Of a stretch of DNA of 64,000 nt, positions 8,822 through 17,410 are shown one piece after another. A model generated the notes under the pieces. It made no database searches, was not told the DNA's origin, and saw only the letters and a list, made by a program, of their open reading frames with translations. The translations under genes were made by a program, and so were the position numbers. Source of the DNA: Palsa-504 sp963742795 (lineage in GTDB: Bacteria; Actinomycetota; Actinomycetes; Streptosporangiales; Streptosporangiaceae). The stretch spans positions 124,001-188,000 of the forward strand of contig CAVUNL010000020.1 in the NCBI GenBank assembly GCA_963742795.1, read 5' to 3'. The first letter of the stretch is position 1; every line of letters begins with the position of its first letter.

Positions 8822-11362
8822 TCACGGAACGCGACCTGAGCCCCCGATAACCGCCAGCTGCCGCCGCAGCGCGATCCCCGACCCGTCCCGCTTGCCCACC
8901 GGGTCCGGCAGGATGACCGGACTGCCCTCCTCGGTCGCGCCCAGCGCCGGCCCGGCCCCGGCCCAGGCCATGACCAGCGCGTCCTCGCCCTTGAGGAACC
9001 GCTGGCAGCGCACCCCGCCGGTGGCCCGGCCCTTGCCTGGGTACTCGTGCAGCGGCGTCACCTTGACGCTGAGCCCGGCCGCGCCCGGCAGCGCCCCGGT
9101 GCTGCCCGCCACCGTGACCACCACCGCGGGGGAGTAGGTCCCCGGCGCTCCCACCGGCACCCCGGACGCAGCGTCCGCGGAAACCACGCCGAACCACACC
9201 ACCGACGCCCCGGCAGACAGCCGAACCCCCGCCATTCCCCCCGCCGCCCGCCCCTGCGGCCGCACCGCCGACGCCGGGAACCGCAGCAGCTGCGCGTCCG
9301 AGGTAATGAACACCAGCTCGGAAGACTCCTCGGACAGCTGCACCGCGCCCACCACCCGGTCGCCGTCTCGCAAAGAAAGAACCTCGAAGTCGTCCCGGTT
9401 CTGCGGGTACTCCGGCAGCACCCGCTTGACCACGCCCTCGGCCGTCCCGATCGCGATACCGGCGCCGTTGACGCTGCACAGCCCGGCCACCGTCTCGCCC
9501 GGCTCCAGCGCCGCGAACTCGCCCACCGCCGTCCCCCCGGCCAGCGACACCGCGCCCGAGCCCCCCAGAACCAGCGCGGGCAGCTCGATCACGTTCACCT
9601 TGACCAGCCGCCCGGCCGACGTGACCACCCCGATCGTGCCCCGGGCCGTGGTGCGCACCGCCGCCGCGAGCACATCGTGGGCGGCGCGAGTCAGGTCCCC
9701 GGAAGGAGGAACCAGGGTCCGTTCGGCATAAATATCCGCGTCCGAGACGGCCACCCTGGCCACCCGCCCGGTGGCCGACATCAGCACCACGCACGGGTCG
9801 TCGGTCACCTCCAGCGGGACCGCCGCCGCCACCGCCGCATCGGAAGAACCTTCGAGCAGCACGGTACGCCGCGGCGTGCTGAACTTCTTGGCCACCTCGG
9901 CCAGCTCGTCGCTCACCACGTCACGCAACAGCGAGTCCGACTCCAGGATCGCCGTCAAAGACTCGATTTCGGTCCGCAAAACATCTTGCTCCCGCTCGAG
10001 CTCCAGCCGGTCGTAGCGGGTCAGCCGGCGCAGCGGCGTGTCCAGGATGTACTGGGCCTGGATCTCGGACAGCTCGAAGACCGCCATCAGCCGTTCCCGA
10101 GCCGAAGCAGCGTCATCGGAGGACCGGATGACCGCGATGACCTCGTCGATGTTGAGCAGCGCCACCAGCAGGCCGTCCACCAGGTGCAGCCGCTCCGAGC
10201 GCTTGCGCCGCCGGTACTCGGTCCGCCGCCGCACCACCTCCAAGCGGTGCGCGACGTAGATCTCCAGGAGCTCGCGCAGCCCCAGCACCCGCGGCTGCCC
10301 GTCGACAAGGGCCACGTTGTTGATGCCGAACGTCTCCTCCATCGGCGTCAGCCGGTACAGCTCGGCCAGCACCGCGTCCGGGTTGAACCCGCTGCGCACC
10401 TCGATCACCAGGTGCAGCCCGCGCTTGCGGTCGGTCAGGTCCTTCAGGTCCGCGATCCCGTTGAGCTTCTTGGCCTGGACCAGGTCCTTAATCCGGGCCA
10501 TGACCTTCTCCGGGCCGATGGTGTACGGCAGCTCGGTGACCACGATGCCGGTGCGCCGCGGGGTCAGCTGCTCCACCACCGCGGTGGCCCGGCTCCGGAA
10601 GATGCCCCGGCCGGTCTCGTACGCCTCCCGGACGCCCTCCAGCCCTACGATCCGCCCGCCGGTGGGCAGGTCCGGCCCCGGCACGTACCGCATCAGCGCG
10701 TCCAGCGACGCGGCAGGATTCCGCAGCAAAAACCGCGCGGCCGCGATGACCTCGCCCAGGTTGTGCGGCGCCATGTTGGTAGCCATCCCGACCGCGATGC
10801 CGGACGCGCCGTTGACCAGCAGGTTCGGCAGCCCGGCGGGGAGCACGTCAGGCTGCTGCTCAGACCCGTCGTAGTTCGGGATGAAGTCGACCGTGTCCTC
10901 GTCGATGGAGGCCACCATCTCCATCGCGGCCGCGGTCAGCCGGGCCTCGGTGTACCGCATGGCCGCGGGCGAGTCGTCGCCGCCCATCGAGCCGAAGTTC
11001 CCGTGCCCGTCCACCAGCGGCAGCCGCATCGCCCACGGCTGGGCCATCCGGGCCAGCGCGTCGTAGATGGCCGAGTCGCCGTGCGGGTGCAGGCGGCCCA
11101 TGACCTCACCGACGACGCGCGCGCACTTCACGTGCGAACGGTCCGGGCGCAGGCCCATCTCGTTCATCTGGTACAGGATCCGGCGCTGGACCGGCTTGAG
11201 GCCGTCCCGCGCGTCGGGGAGCGCGCGCTGGTAGATGGTGCTGTACGCGTATTCGAGGTAGCTGGCGCGCATCTCCTCGGCGACGTCGATGTCGACGATA
11301 TTTTCTTCGAAATCTTCCGGCGGCGTGGTGGTACCGCCTCGTCGTGCTGCCATACCGAACAT
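8822..11362 (-). CDS. parC: Topoisomerase IV/gyrase A-type subunit (ParC)
   Basis: 846 residues, intact. The N-terminal breakage-reunion domain carries ARDGLKPVQRRILYQMNEMG, the quinolone-resistance-region-like VGEVMGRLHPHGDSAIYDAL, and the catalytic tyrosine Y137 in AAMRYTEARL. A long coiled coil (~400-480) and a C-terminal beta-pinwheel made of repeated strands (from ~500) follow. The absence of a clear GyrA-box favours ParC over GyrA, but the call is by eye. It lies tail to tail with parE, 58 bp apart. The minus-strand start has several candidates (ATG 11362, ATG 11353). Confidence 0.9.
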   Translation of the reverse strand: MFGMAARRGGTTTPPEDFEENIVDIDVAEEMRASYLEYAYSTIYQRALPDARDGLKPVQRRILYQMNEMGLRPDRSHVKCARVVGEVMGRLHPHGDSAIYDALARMAQPWAMRLPLVDGHGNFGSMGGDDSPAAMRYTEARLTAAAMEMVASIDEDTVDFIPNYDGSEQQPDVLPAGLPNLLVNGASGIAVGMATNMAPHNLGEVIAAARFLLRNPAASLDALMRYVPGPDLPTGGRIVGLEGVREAYETGRGIFRSRATAVVEQLTPRRTGIVVTELPYTIGPEKVMARIKDLVQAKKLNGIADLKDLTDRKRGLHLVIEVRSGFNPDAVLAELYRLTPMEETFGINNVALVDGQPRVLGLRELLEIYVAHRLEVVRRRTEYRRRKRSERLHLVDGLLVALLNIDEVIAVIRSSDDAASARERLMAVFELSEIQAQYILDTPLRRLTRYDRLELEREQDVLRTEIESLTAILESDSLLRDVVSDELAEVAKKFSTPRRTVLLEGSSDAAVAAAVPLEVTDDPCVVLMSATGRVARVAVSDADIYAERTLVPPSGDLTRAAHDVLAAAVRTTARGTIGVVTSAGRLVKVNVIELPALVLGGSGAVSLAGGTAVGEFAALEPGETVAGLCSVNGAGIAIGTAEGVVKRVLPEYPQNRDDFEVLSLRDGDRVVGAVQLSEESSELVFITSDAQLLRFPASAVRPQGRAAGGMAGVRLSAGASVVWFGVVSADAASGVPVGAPGTYSPAVVVTVAGSTGALPGAAGLSVKVTPLHEYPGKGRATGGVRCQRFLKGEDALVMAWAGAGPALGATEEGSPVILPDPVGKRDGSGIALRRQLAVIGGSGRVP
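9718..9736 (+). repeat. Copy of a dispersed CCGTTCGGC-plus-A-rich motif
   Basis: TCCGTTCGGCATAAATATC here matches 18 of 19 bases with a minus-strand copy at 48500-48518. Related copies sharing CCGTTCGGC followed by an A-rich stretch lie at 13860-13880 (minus), 38309-38328 (plus) and 58495-58512 (plus), all inside coding sequence. A-runs are rare in this DNA. Confidence 0.4.
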
Positions 11363-11405
11363 TCTGCCGTACCGTGCGGACCGCAGGGACCGGCCACGCC
11401 GGAAA

Positions 11406-12185
11406 CTACGTCGCGGAGAAGCCTCCGTCCACGTACAGCGTCTGCCCGGTGACGTAGTCGCTGGCCCGCGAGGCCAGGAACACGGTCACCCCCGCGAAGT
11501 CGGCAGCCTGGCCGTTGCGGCCGACCATGGTCCGCGCGGCCAGGGCCGCCACGACCGCCGGATCGCTCGCCAGATGCGCGTTGAGGCGCGTCATCACGAA
11601 CCCGGGGCACACCGAGTTGCAGCACACCCCCGACCGGGCCCACGCCTCGGACTGCGAGCGAGTCAAAGCAGCCAGGCCCCCCTTCGACGCCCCGTACCCG
11701 CCGCTGTTGGCGAACGCCCGCTGGGCCTGCTGTGAGGTGACGTTGACGATCCGCCCCCAGCCCCGGGCCGCCATCAACGGCCCGAACCGCTGCCCGAGCA
11801 GGAACGGCGCGGTCAGGTTGACCGCGATGGTCAGGTCCCAGTCGTCGACGCTCAGCGACGAAAGCGGTGGGCGGATGTTGACCCCCGCGCAGTTGACCAG
11901 GATGTCCACCGACCCGAACGCCGCCTCCGCCTCGGAAGCCGCCCGCGCGACCTCGTCCCGCAACGCCAGGTCCGCGCTGACCCACGCCACCTCAGAGCCG
12001 CCCGCCGCCTTCAGGGTGTCCGCCGCCACGACGAGCCGCACCTGGTCCCGGGCCACCAGGACCACCCGGGCGCCGGCCAGGGCCAGCGCGCGGGCCATCT
12101 CCTGGCCGATCCCCGAACTCCCGCCGGTCACCACCGCCACCCGGCCGGCCAGCGAGAAAAGGTCCGCCAGATACGGCACGCTCAC
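11406..12185 (-). CDS. SDR-family oxidoreductase
   Basis: 259 residues from GTG 12185. Classical short-chain dehydrogenase: cofactor motif VTGGSSGIGQEMA (TGxxxGxG), NCAGVN, catalytic serine in VNVTSQQAQ, active-site YGASKGG (Y-x-x-x-K) and the C-terminal DYVTGQTLYVDGGF. It resembles gluconate 5-dehydrogenase/3-oxoacyl-ACP reductase-like members; the substrate is not deducible. Its GTG overlaps the stop of the upstream PfkB kinase gene by 4 bp (GTGA), so the two are translationally coupled. That points to sugar or sugar-acid catabolism. Confidence 0.9.
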   Translation of the reverse strand: MSVPYLADLFSLAGRVAVVTGGSSGIGQEMARALALAGARVVLVARDQVRLVVAADTLKAAGGSEVAWVSADLALRDEVARAASEAEAAFGSVDILVNCAGVNIRPPLSSLSVDDWDLTIAVNLTAPFLLGQRFGPLMAARGWGRIVNVTSQQAQRAFANSGGYGASKGGLAALTRSQSEAWARSGVCCNSVCPGFVMTRLNAHLASDPAVVAALAARTMVGRNGQAADFAGVTVFLASRASDYVTGQTLYVDGGFSAT

Positions 12186-13072
12186 AAGACCGGCCGCGCG
12201 CCGATGAGGTTCAGCGCGTGCGCGGCCAACCGGCAGCCGCTGGCCAGCGCCTCGCCCGGCGGCTTCTTGTCCAGCCAGGGCGGGATGAACCCGGCGATGA
12301 ACGCGTCGCCCGCGCCGGTCCCGTCTACCACCCGGTCCACGGGCGGGGCGGGCACCCGGACCGGCGGCCGGCCGTTGGCGTAGAACAGCGCGCCGTCCGC
12401 GCCCAGCTTGACCACGACGTGCGGGTACCAGGCGGTGAGCACGCGGGCGGCTTGTTCGGAGTCTTCGCGGCCGGTCAGGACCTGGGCCTGCGCGGCGTTG
12501 ACGAACAGCAGGACCGCGCCCGAGGACAGCTCCAGGAAGGGCTCGGCCCCGGTCCGCTCCAGCGGCGCGGCCGAGGCGGCGTCGACCGAGGCCGTCATGC
12601 CGGCCCGCCGCGAGTACTCGATCGCGGCCAGCCCGGCCGACCGGGAGCCGTCGGACAGCAGCGTGTACCCGGACACATGCAGGTGGGCGCCGGGGATGAA
12701 CAGGTCGTGCGGCAGGTCGTCGGGGGACAGCGCCGCGTTCGCGCCCGGGTCGGACAGCATGGTCCGCTCGCCCTTGTGGGTGACCATGACCACGCACGTG
12801 CCGGTGGGCCGCTCCGGGTCCATCACCAGCCGGGCGTCCACCCCGTAGCCCATCAGTTCCATGTCGCGGTTGCGCCCGGCGATGTCCGCGCCGCGCCGCC
12901 CGACGAAGGCCACGTCCCCGCCGTCGGCCGCCATCCAGGCCGCGACGTTGGCCCCGGAACCCCCGCCGTGCATGGTCACGGCCGCGGGCGTGTCGCTGCC
13001 CCGGGCCAGCGCGAGCCGGGCGTGGGCTACCGTATCCGTCATCAGGTCGCCGATGACTACCACACGCGCCAT
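12182..13072 (-). CDS. PfkB-family carbohydrate kinase
   Basis: A ribokinase-fold sugar kinase. N-terminal VVVIGDLMTDTV, the sugar-binding GGSGANVAAWMA segment, and the C-terminal ATP/catalytic motif DGTGAGDAFIAGF (catalytic Asp in GAGD). ATG 13072 (MARVVVIGD) is preferred. GTG 13084 and ATG 13081 add a few residues and sit almost on the AGG ribosome-binding site. It is the first gene of a two-gene operon with the SDR. The substrate is probably a sugar or keto-sugar-acid. A copy of the GGGGGACGACCCC repeat lies just upstream. Confidence 0.88.
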   Translation of the reverse strand: MARVVVIGDLMTDTVAHARLALARGSDTPAAVTMHGGGSGANVAAWMAADGGDVAFVGRRGADIAGRNRDMELMGYGVDARLVMDPERPTGTCVVMVTHKGERTMLSDPGANAALSPDDLPHDLFIPGAHLHVSGYTLLSDGSRSAGLAAIEYSRRAGMTASVDAASAAPLERTGAEPFLELSSGAVLLFVNAAQAQVLTGREDSEQAARVLTAWYPHVVVKLGADGALFYANGRPPVRVPAPPVDRVVDGTGAGDAFIAGFIPPWLDKKPPGEALASGCRLAAHALNLIGARPVL

Positions 13073-13291
13073 ACTGGTCATCACCTCGCTGTCAGTCTCG
13101 GGGGACGACCCCTCAGACCCCAGACCCCCTTACCGGCCGCAGGACTTCCTACGGTAGCGGCCCTCAGGCGTCAGTGACCAGCGCGCGAGCAGACATCACG
13201 CCCCGACCGCCGCCGAACACGCGGTGATCGCCAAATTGTCACCGGACCGTTATCGTCCGGCGTCGTGCCGGCGCGGTTCCGGCCCCCGGCC

Positions 13292-14403
13292 TCACCCCGG
13301 TCCCAGCGGCACGACCCGCCCCGCCACGACCAGTTCGGCCTCCTCGGACTCGGCGGCCAGCAGCTGGTTGAGCCGCCCCAGTTCGTCGCGGAACAACCGC
13401 CCGGCCGGCGTCGCGGGCACCACCCCCAGCCCGGCCTCGTCGCTGACCGCCACCACGTGCGCCCGGGTCTGCCGCCACGCCCCCGCGAGCGCGCCGATCC
13501 GGCCCGCCAGCCGCGCCGCCCCCTCCGCCGACCCGTCCCAGGCCCCGCACTCGTCCATCGCCGCGGCCAGCCAGGTGCCGATCCCGTCGATCAGCAGCGC
13601 CCCCGACGCGCCGGCCAGCACCCCGGCCAGGTCCGTGGTCTCGGCCGTCCGCCACCAGGCCGGCCGCCGCGCGCGGTGCGCCGCCACCCGCGCCGCCCAC
13701 TCCGGGTCCCCGGCCCCGGAAATGGGCAGAGCTCCCGGCCCCGTCGCCACGTACGTCACGTCCGGCTCACCGGCCAGCCTCAGCTCGGCCTGTTCCGACT
13801 TCCCGGACCGCGCCCCGCCGAGCACCAGGACCCGCCATGGTGTCCGGCGGGCGTCAATTCTTTTTTCGGCCGAACGGTCCGGCCTCACCGCGTCCCCGTC
13901 CCCGGCCAGCATCACCCGCCAGAACCCGCACCGCCGTCGCAGCTCGCCCTCGGAGGACACGCGGTGATCGGCGAACGCCACCACCGTCACCGTGCCGGAG
14001 GTGATCAGCCCTCGCGCCCTCAGCAACCCCAGCTGCGCCGGCTCCCCGAGCAGGTCCAGGAACGCGATGTCATACGCCGCCGCCCCCTCCTCCGGCACCG
14101 GCACCGCCCCCGGCCCCACCGCATACAGCAGCCTCCCCCCGTCCGGTGAGGTCACCTCCCACCCCCCGGTCTCCTGCGGATCCCGCCCATCCGCCACCCG
14201 CCGCACCTCGGTACCCCTCCGCATCCGCCGCCACATCGGCATCCACGACCCCCGCACCCCCGACGCCCACCCGCACCACACCGTCAACAAGGATGGTCGA
14301 CCATTTCTCGTGCGTGCCCGTCCATTCGTAGGCAGGAGGCACAGCGGCAGCCGGGCTGCGGCCAGCCCGCGGCCCCGCCGGAGCCCTCGACCAGGACCCG
14401 CAT
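13292..14403 (-). pseudogene. cobU: CobU-type cobinamide kinase/guanylyltransferase, frameshifted N-terminus
   Basis: The C-terminal ~180 residues are an intact adenosylcobinamide kinase/phosphate guanylyltransferase: P-loop LGGARSGKS, then TYVATG, WWRTAETTDL and LIDGIGTWLA. It acts in cobalamin nucleotide-loop assembly. Upstream is the actinobacterial N-terminal extension. It starts at ATG 14403 (MRVLVEGSGGAAGWPQPGCR), continues in a second frame after ~14345 (extra base before AYEWTGTHEKW, then STILVDGVVRVG) and a third frame by ~14220 (EVRRVADGRDPQETGGWEVT). Both shifts are +1. The kinase domain may still be made from an internal start. No other cob genes are in the window. Confidence 0.8.
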
Positions 14404-14425
14404 CAGTACCCCTTATCTGGGCCCC

Positions 14426-14839
14426 TTATCCGGCCAGGAACGACAGCCGGACCTGGCGGTCCGGGTTGTCCACGTTGAGGTCCACCAGCACCACCGACTG
14501 CCAGGTGCCCAGGGCCAGCCGCCCGCCGATCACCGGCAGCGTGGCGTAGGGCGGCACGAACGCGGGCAGCACGTGCGACCGGCCGTGCCCGCGGGACCCG
14601 TGCGCGTGCCGCCAGTGGTCGTCGGCGGGCAGCAGCCCGGCCAGGGTGGCCAGCAGGTCATCGTCGCTGCCCGCGCCGAGTTCGATCAGCGCGACGCCCG
14701 CGGTCGCGTGCGGCACGAACACGTGCAGCAGCCCGTCGCCCCCGGCCGACGCCGTCGTCGCGAACCCCGCGCATTCGCCGGTGATATCCCGGATCGTCTC
14801 GCGCCCGCCGGTGTGAACCTCGATGATCTGCGTCTTCAT
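14426..14839 (-). CDS. YjbQ-family protein (UPF0047)
   Basis: 137 residues. Family features: N-terminal TGGRETIRDITGECAGF, the HVFVPHATAGVALIEL core and HAHGSRGHGRSHVLPAFVPP with clustered histidines for metal or thiamine-phosphate binding, then GTWQSVVLVDLN near the end. Members have weak thiamine-phosphate synthase activity in vitro; the physiological role is unclear. The start is ATG 14839. Confidence 0.92.
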   Translation of the reverse strand: MKTQIIEVHTGGRETIRDITGECAGFATTASAGGDGLLHVFVPHATAGVALIELGAGSDDDLLATLAGLLPADDHWRHAHGSRGHGRSHVLPAFVPPYATLPVIGGRLALGTWQSVVLVDLNVDNPDRQVRLSFLAG

Positions 14840-14861
14840 GCCGGATCATAGGCTGTGAGGT

Positions 14862-15076
14862 GTGACAGAACCTTCCTGGGCCGCGGGCACGCGGCCGCGG
14901 CTGGCCGCGGCCGCGCTGGTCCACGCCGCGGGGGTGCACCAGGGCGGCGACGAGGCCGAGATACCCGACGGCGCCGAACTGGTCGGCTTTACCTGCTGAC
15001 CTCGCCCTGGCTGCTGGCCCAGCTGGCCAGCCTGCCCGGCTACGACGCGGCGCGCTGCGGCGAGCGATCCAGCTGA
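14862..15076 (+). pseudogene. Unrecognised gene remnant
   Basis: GTG 14862 opens a 45-codon frame (MTEPSWAAGTRPRLAAAALV and onward) ending at 14999. A second frame carries coding-looking sequence (LLTSPWLLAQLASLPGYDAA) to a stop at 15076. Both look like parts of one gene that has lost its middle. I do not recognise the family. It sits between the divergent start of yjbQ and the convergent end of the PEBP gene. Confidence 0.35.
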
Positions 15077-15613
15077 TCAGTACCCGTAGACCGGGATCAG
15101 CAGGGCCCGGGCGATGGTGTGGAAGCGCAGGTTGAACCCGGCCACGGCGGGCGATATCTCGTCGTTGACATCCAGCGACTCGACGTCGAGCGCGTGCACC
15201 GCGAACACGTACCGGTGCGGCGGGTCCCCCTTGGGGGGCGCGGCCCCGCCGAAGTCCTTGACCATGTAGTCGTTGCGGACGTGGAACGCCCCTGCGGGCA
15301 GGCCGGAGCCGTCGGTGCCGGCCGCGTTCGTCTCCAGTTCGGTGACCGACGCCGGGATGCCGAGCACGACCCAGTGCCAGAAGCCCGAGCCGGTCGGGGC
15401 ATCCGGGTCGAAGCAGGTCACCGCGAAGCTCTCGGTCTCGGCCGGGAATCCCGACCAGCGCAGCGAGGGAGAGATGTTCCCGCCGGTCATGCCCCACTGG
15501 TCCAAGACCTGGTTCTCCGACATCATCTGGCCATCCGCGACGTCATCGCTGTGCAGCTCGAACGACGGCACCTTCGGCATGAAGTCATAGGGCAGCGGCG
15601 GACGGTCGGTCAT
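15077..15613 (-). CDS. YbhB/YbcL family PEBP-like protein
   Basis: 178 residues, phosphatidylethanolamine-binding/Raf-kinase-inhibitor-like fold: NISPSLRWSGFPAETESFAV, the ligand-site motif CFDPDAPTGSGFWHWVV, and HRYVFAVHALD near the end. ATG 15613 is chosen because GAGGAGG lies 6 nt upstream, rather than ATG 15628. There is no signal peptide, so it is cytoplasmic. The cellular role of bacterial members is poorly defined. Confidence 0.9.
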   Translation of the reverse strand: MTDRPPLPYDFMPKVPSFELHSDDVADGQMMSENQVLDQWGMTGGNISPSLRWSGFPAETESFAVTCFDPDAPTGSGFWHWVVLGIPASVTELETNAAGTDGSGLPAGAFHVRNDYMVKDFGGAAPPKGDPPHRYVFAVHALDVESLDVNDEISPAVAGFNLRFHTIARALLIPVYGY

Positions 15614-15735
15614 TGCTGACCTCCTCATCGAGGCGGGGTGCGTGGACGGTCCAACGCTATCGGTAAGCGGTGCGGCCGCCGGGGCGGGGCCGGAAGGCGA
15701 CCTCGTTTGGTCCCGGTTTCTCCTACGGTGGTGTC

Positions 15736-17286
15736 GTGAGGCGACAGCCGGGGCGCAAGGTCCCCAGGCGGTCGCGCCGCCGGACCATGAACCGCGTGGC
15801 CCGCCGGATGCGCCGCCGGGCCTCGCGTGCCGTCTCCGGGCGGATCCGCCTGGGCACCGCGGGTGCCTCCCCGCGGCTGCGCCGGTGGACGCTGGCCCTG
15901 GTCCTGCTCGGCGTCGCCCTGCTGCCGTACCCCTCGCTCGGCGTGGTCAGCGGGACCCCGGTGGCCGCGTGCCGGTCGGGCTGCCGGGCCGGGTCGGTGC
16001 TGCGCATGATCAGGTGGACCCAGGCGCTCGTGGGGTCGTGGCAGGTGGTTCCCGGGCTGACCGGCACCGTGCCGGCGGCGGGCCTGGCCTACGTGTCGGT
16101 CGGCGACGGCGTGACCGCCCTCGGCGCCGGGCTGACCGTGTCCGGGTATTCGGCCCAGACCGGCGCGCCGTTGTGGGTGCAGACGCTGACCGGCTTCCCG
16201 GCGGGCGCGGCGATCGTGTCCGTGCGCACCTGGCCCGGCGAGGTCACCGTCGGCGTCTCCTCCACCAGCGCCGGGCGCCCCGAGCGCACCGAGGTCGTGC
16301 TCTCCGCCTCGGCCGGCACGGTGTCCGGCCGCTGGCCGGCGGGGGTGTTCGGCGGCGCGGTCTGGGGCAGCGCGCGGAACACGGTCATCGTCGGCCCCGC
16401 GACGGTGACGAGCTACGACAACGCCACCGGCAAGGTCCGCTGGCGGGTGAGCACCGGGCCGGTCCCGCTCGCCTGGCGGGCCGACGCCGGCACGCTCTAC
16501 CTGGCCGAATCGGCCGGCGGGTTCGCGGGTTCTGCGCCCGTCACCGCGCTGCGCCAGATCGACCTGGCCACCGGCGCGGACGTCCTCATCCGGCCGATCG
16601 AGGGCCTGTCCTTCCCCGGGACGTTCAGCGCCGCGTTCGACGGCGTGGTGCTGTTCTCCACCGCAACCGGGGTGACCGCGTACTACGGCACCACCGGCGC
16701 CTGGCTGTGGACCATCGGCGGGTCGGTGTCCGAGGGCACCGATCCGCGCGAACACCGGATCTACCTGACCAGGGGATCCAGTCTGATCGCGGTGAACCCG
16801 CTCACCGGCCAGGTGACGGCGACCGCCTCCGGGTCGGCGGTCGACGGGTCGGCGGGCCTGTACGCGATCCGGGACGGCGTGGCGCTCGGCCTCGACCAGG
16901 GCGCGAACGGCGACGCCTGGGGCTACGACATCGCCGCGCAGCGGGTCACGCTGACCGCCGCCGGGCTGGGCTGGCCGCACTACTTCGTCGACCTCAGCGG
17001 CGTCGGCGGCAGCGCCGACCCGGCCAGTGACCTGGTGGTCATCGCCGCCTGCACGCAGCTGGCCCCCAGTTCCCCGGCCTCAGCCAGCCCGTCCGCGACG
17101 GCCAGCCCGTCCGCGACGGCGAGTCCGTCCGCGACGGCGAGTCCGTCCGCCACGGCCAGCCCGTCCGCTTCCGGAGAGCCGCCCACGTCAGCGAGCGGCA
17201 CGCCCGGCTCCAGCGTCAGCCCGTCGCCGCCGCCGGCGCCCGTCCAGGGCTGCCTGCGCCCCGAACTGGTCGCCCTGAACCTGTAG
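15736..17286 (+). CDS. Membrane-anchored PQQ-like beta-propeller protein
   Basis: 516 residues from GTG 15736. A very basic N-terminus (R-rich to ~residue 45) precedes one transmembrane helix (WTLALVLLGVALLPYPSLGV), then repeated propeller blades with the outer-strand pattern GYSAQTGAPLWVQ, SYDNATGKVRWRV, AYYGTTGAWLWTI. The C-terminus has an extracellular Ser/Pro/Ala stalk of imperfect SPSATA repeats (see 17083-17172) and ends PVQGCLRPELVALNL. Probably an extracytoplasmic scaffold; no enzyme motif seen. Confidence 0.75.
   Translation: MRRQPGRKVPRRSRRRTMNRVARRMRRRASRAVSGRIRLGTAGASPRLRRWTLALVLLGVALLPYPSLGVVSGTPVAACRSGCRAGSVLRMIRWTQALVGSWQVVPGLTGTVPAAGLAYVSVGDGVTALGAGLTVSGYSAQTGAPLWVQTLTGFPAGAAIVSVRTWPGEVTVGVSSTSAGRPERTEVVLSASAGTVSGRWPAGVFGGAVWGSARNTVIVGPATVTSYDNATGKVRWRVSTGPVPLAWRADAGTLYLAESAGGFAGSAPVTALRQIDLATGADVLIRPIEGLSFPGTFSAAFDGVVLFSTATGVTAYYGTTGAWLWTIGGSVSEGTDPREHRIYLTRGSSLIAVNPLTGQVTATASGSAVDGSAGLYAIRDGVALGLDQGANGDAWGYDIAAQRVTLTAAGLGWPHYFVDLSGVGGSADPASDLVVIAACTQLAPSSPASASPSATASPSATASPSATASPSATASPSASGEPPTSASGTPGSSVSPSPPPAPVQGCLRPELVALNL
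17083..17172 (+). repeat. Five-unit 18-bp tandem repeat in the propeller protein
   Basis: Five consecutive 18-bp units of the type GCCAGCCCGTCCGCGACG encode the (ASPSAT)n stalk. The repeat is in frame and prone to length change. Confidence 0.85.
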
Positions 17287-17291
17287 GGCCC

Positions 17292-17405
17292 CCCATCTAC
17301 GGCACCTTCGCGGTGGTGATCGGCCTGCTCGCCTGGCTGTACCTGGAGGCGGAGCTGACCCTGTACGCGGTGCAGATTAACGTGGTAATCGGACTAGGAA
17401 GGTAA
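17292..17405 (+). pseudogene. C-terminal remnant of a YihY/BrkB-family membrane protein
   Basis: An open frame with no start encodes PIYGTFAVVIGLLAWLYLEA, then ELTLYAVQINVVIGLGR and a stop. This matches the last transmembrane segment of YihY/BrkB (Rbn-like) proteins. The rest of the gene is absent: the propeller gene ends 6 bp before. Evidence of a deletion at this boundary. Confidence 0.65.
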
Positions 17406-17410
17406 CGACG

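Noticed and set aside
9047..11452. An 801-codon plus-strand ORF opposite parC
   Set aside because: Shadow of the parC coding sequence: His/Arg/Pro-rich product with no domain.
14990..15076. Second Sec candidate at the TGA at 14997
   Set aside because: The downstream coding-looking sequence is in a different frame and there is no SECIS-like hairpin, so it is a broken gene.
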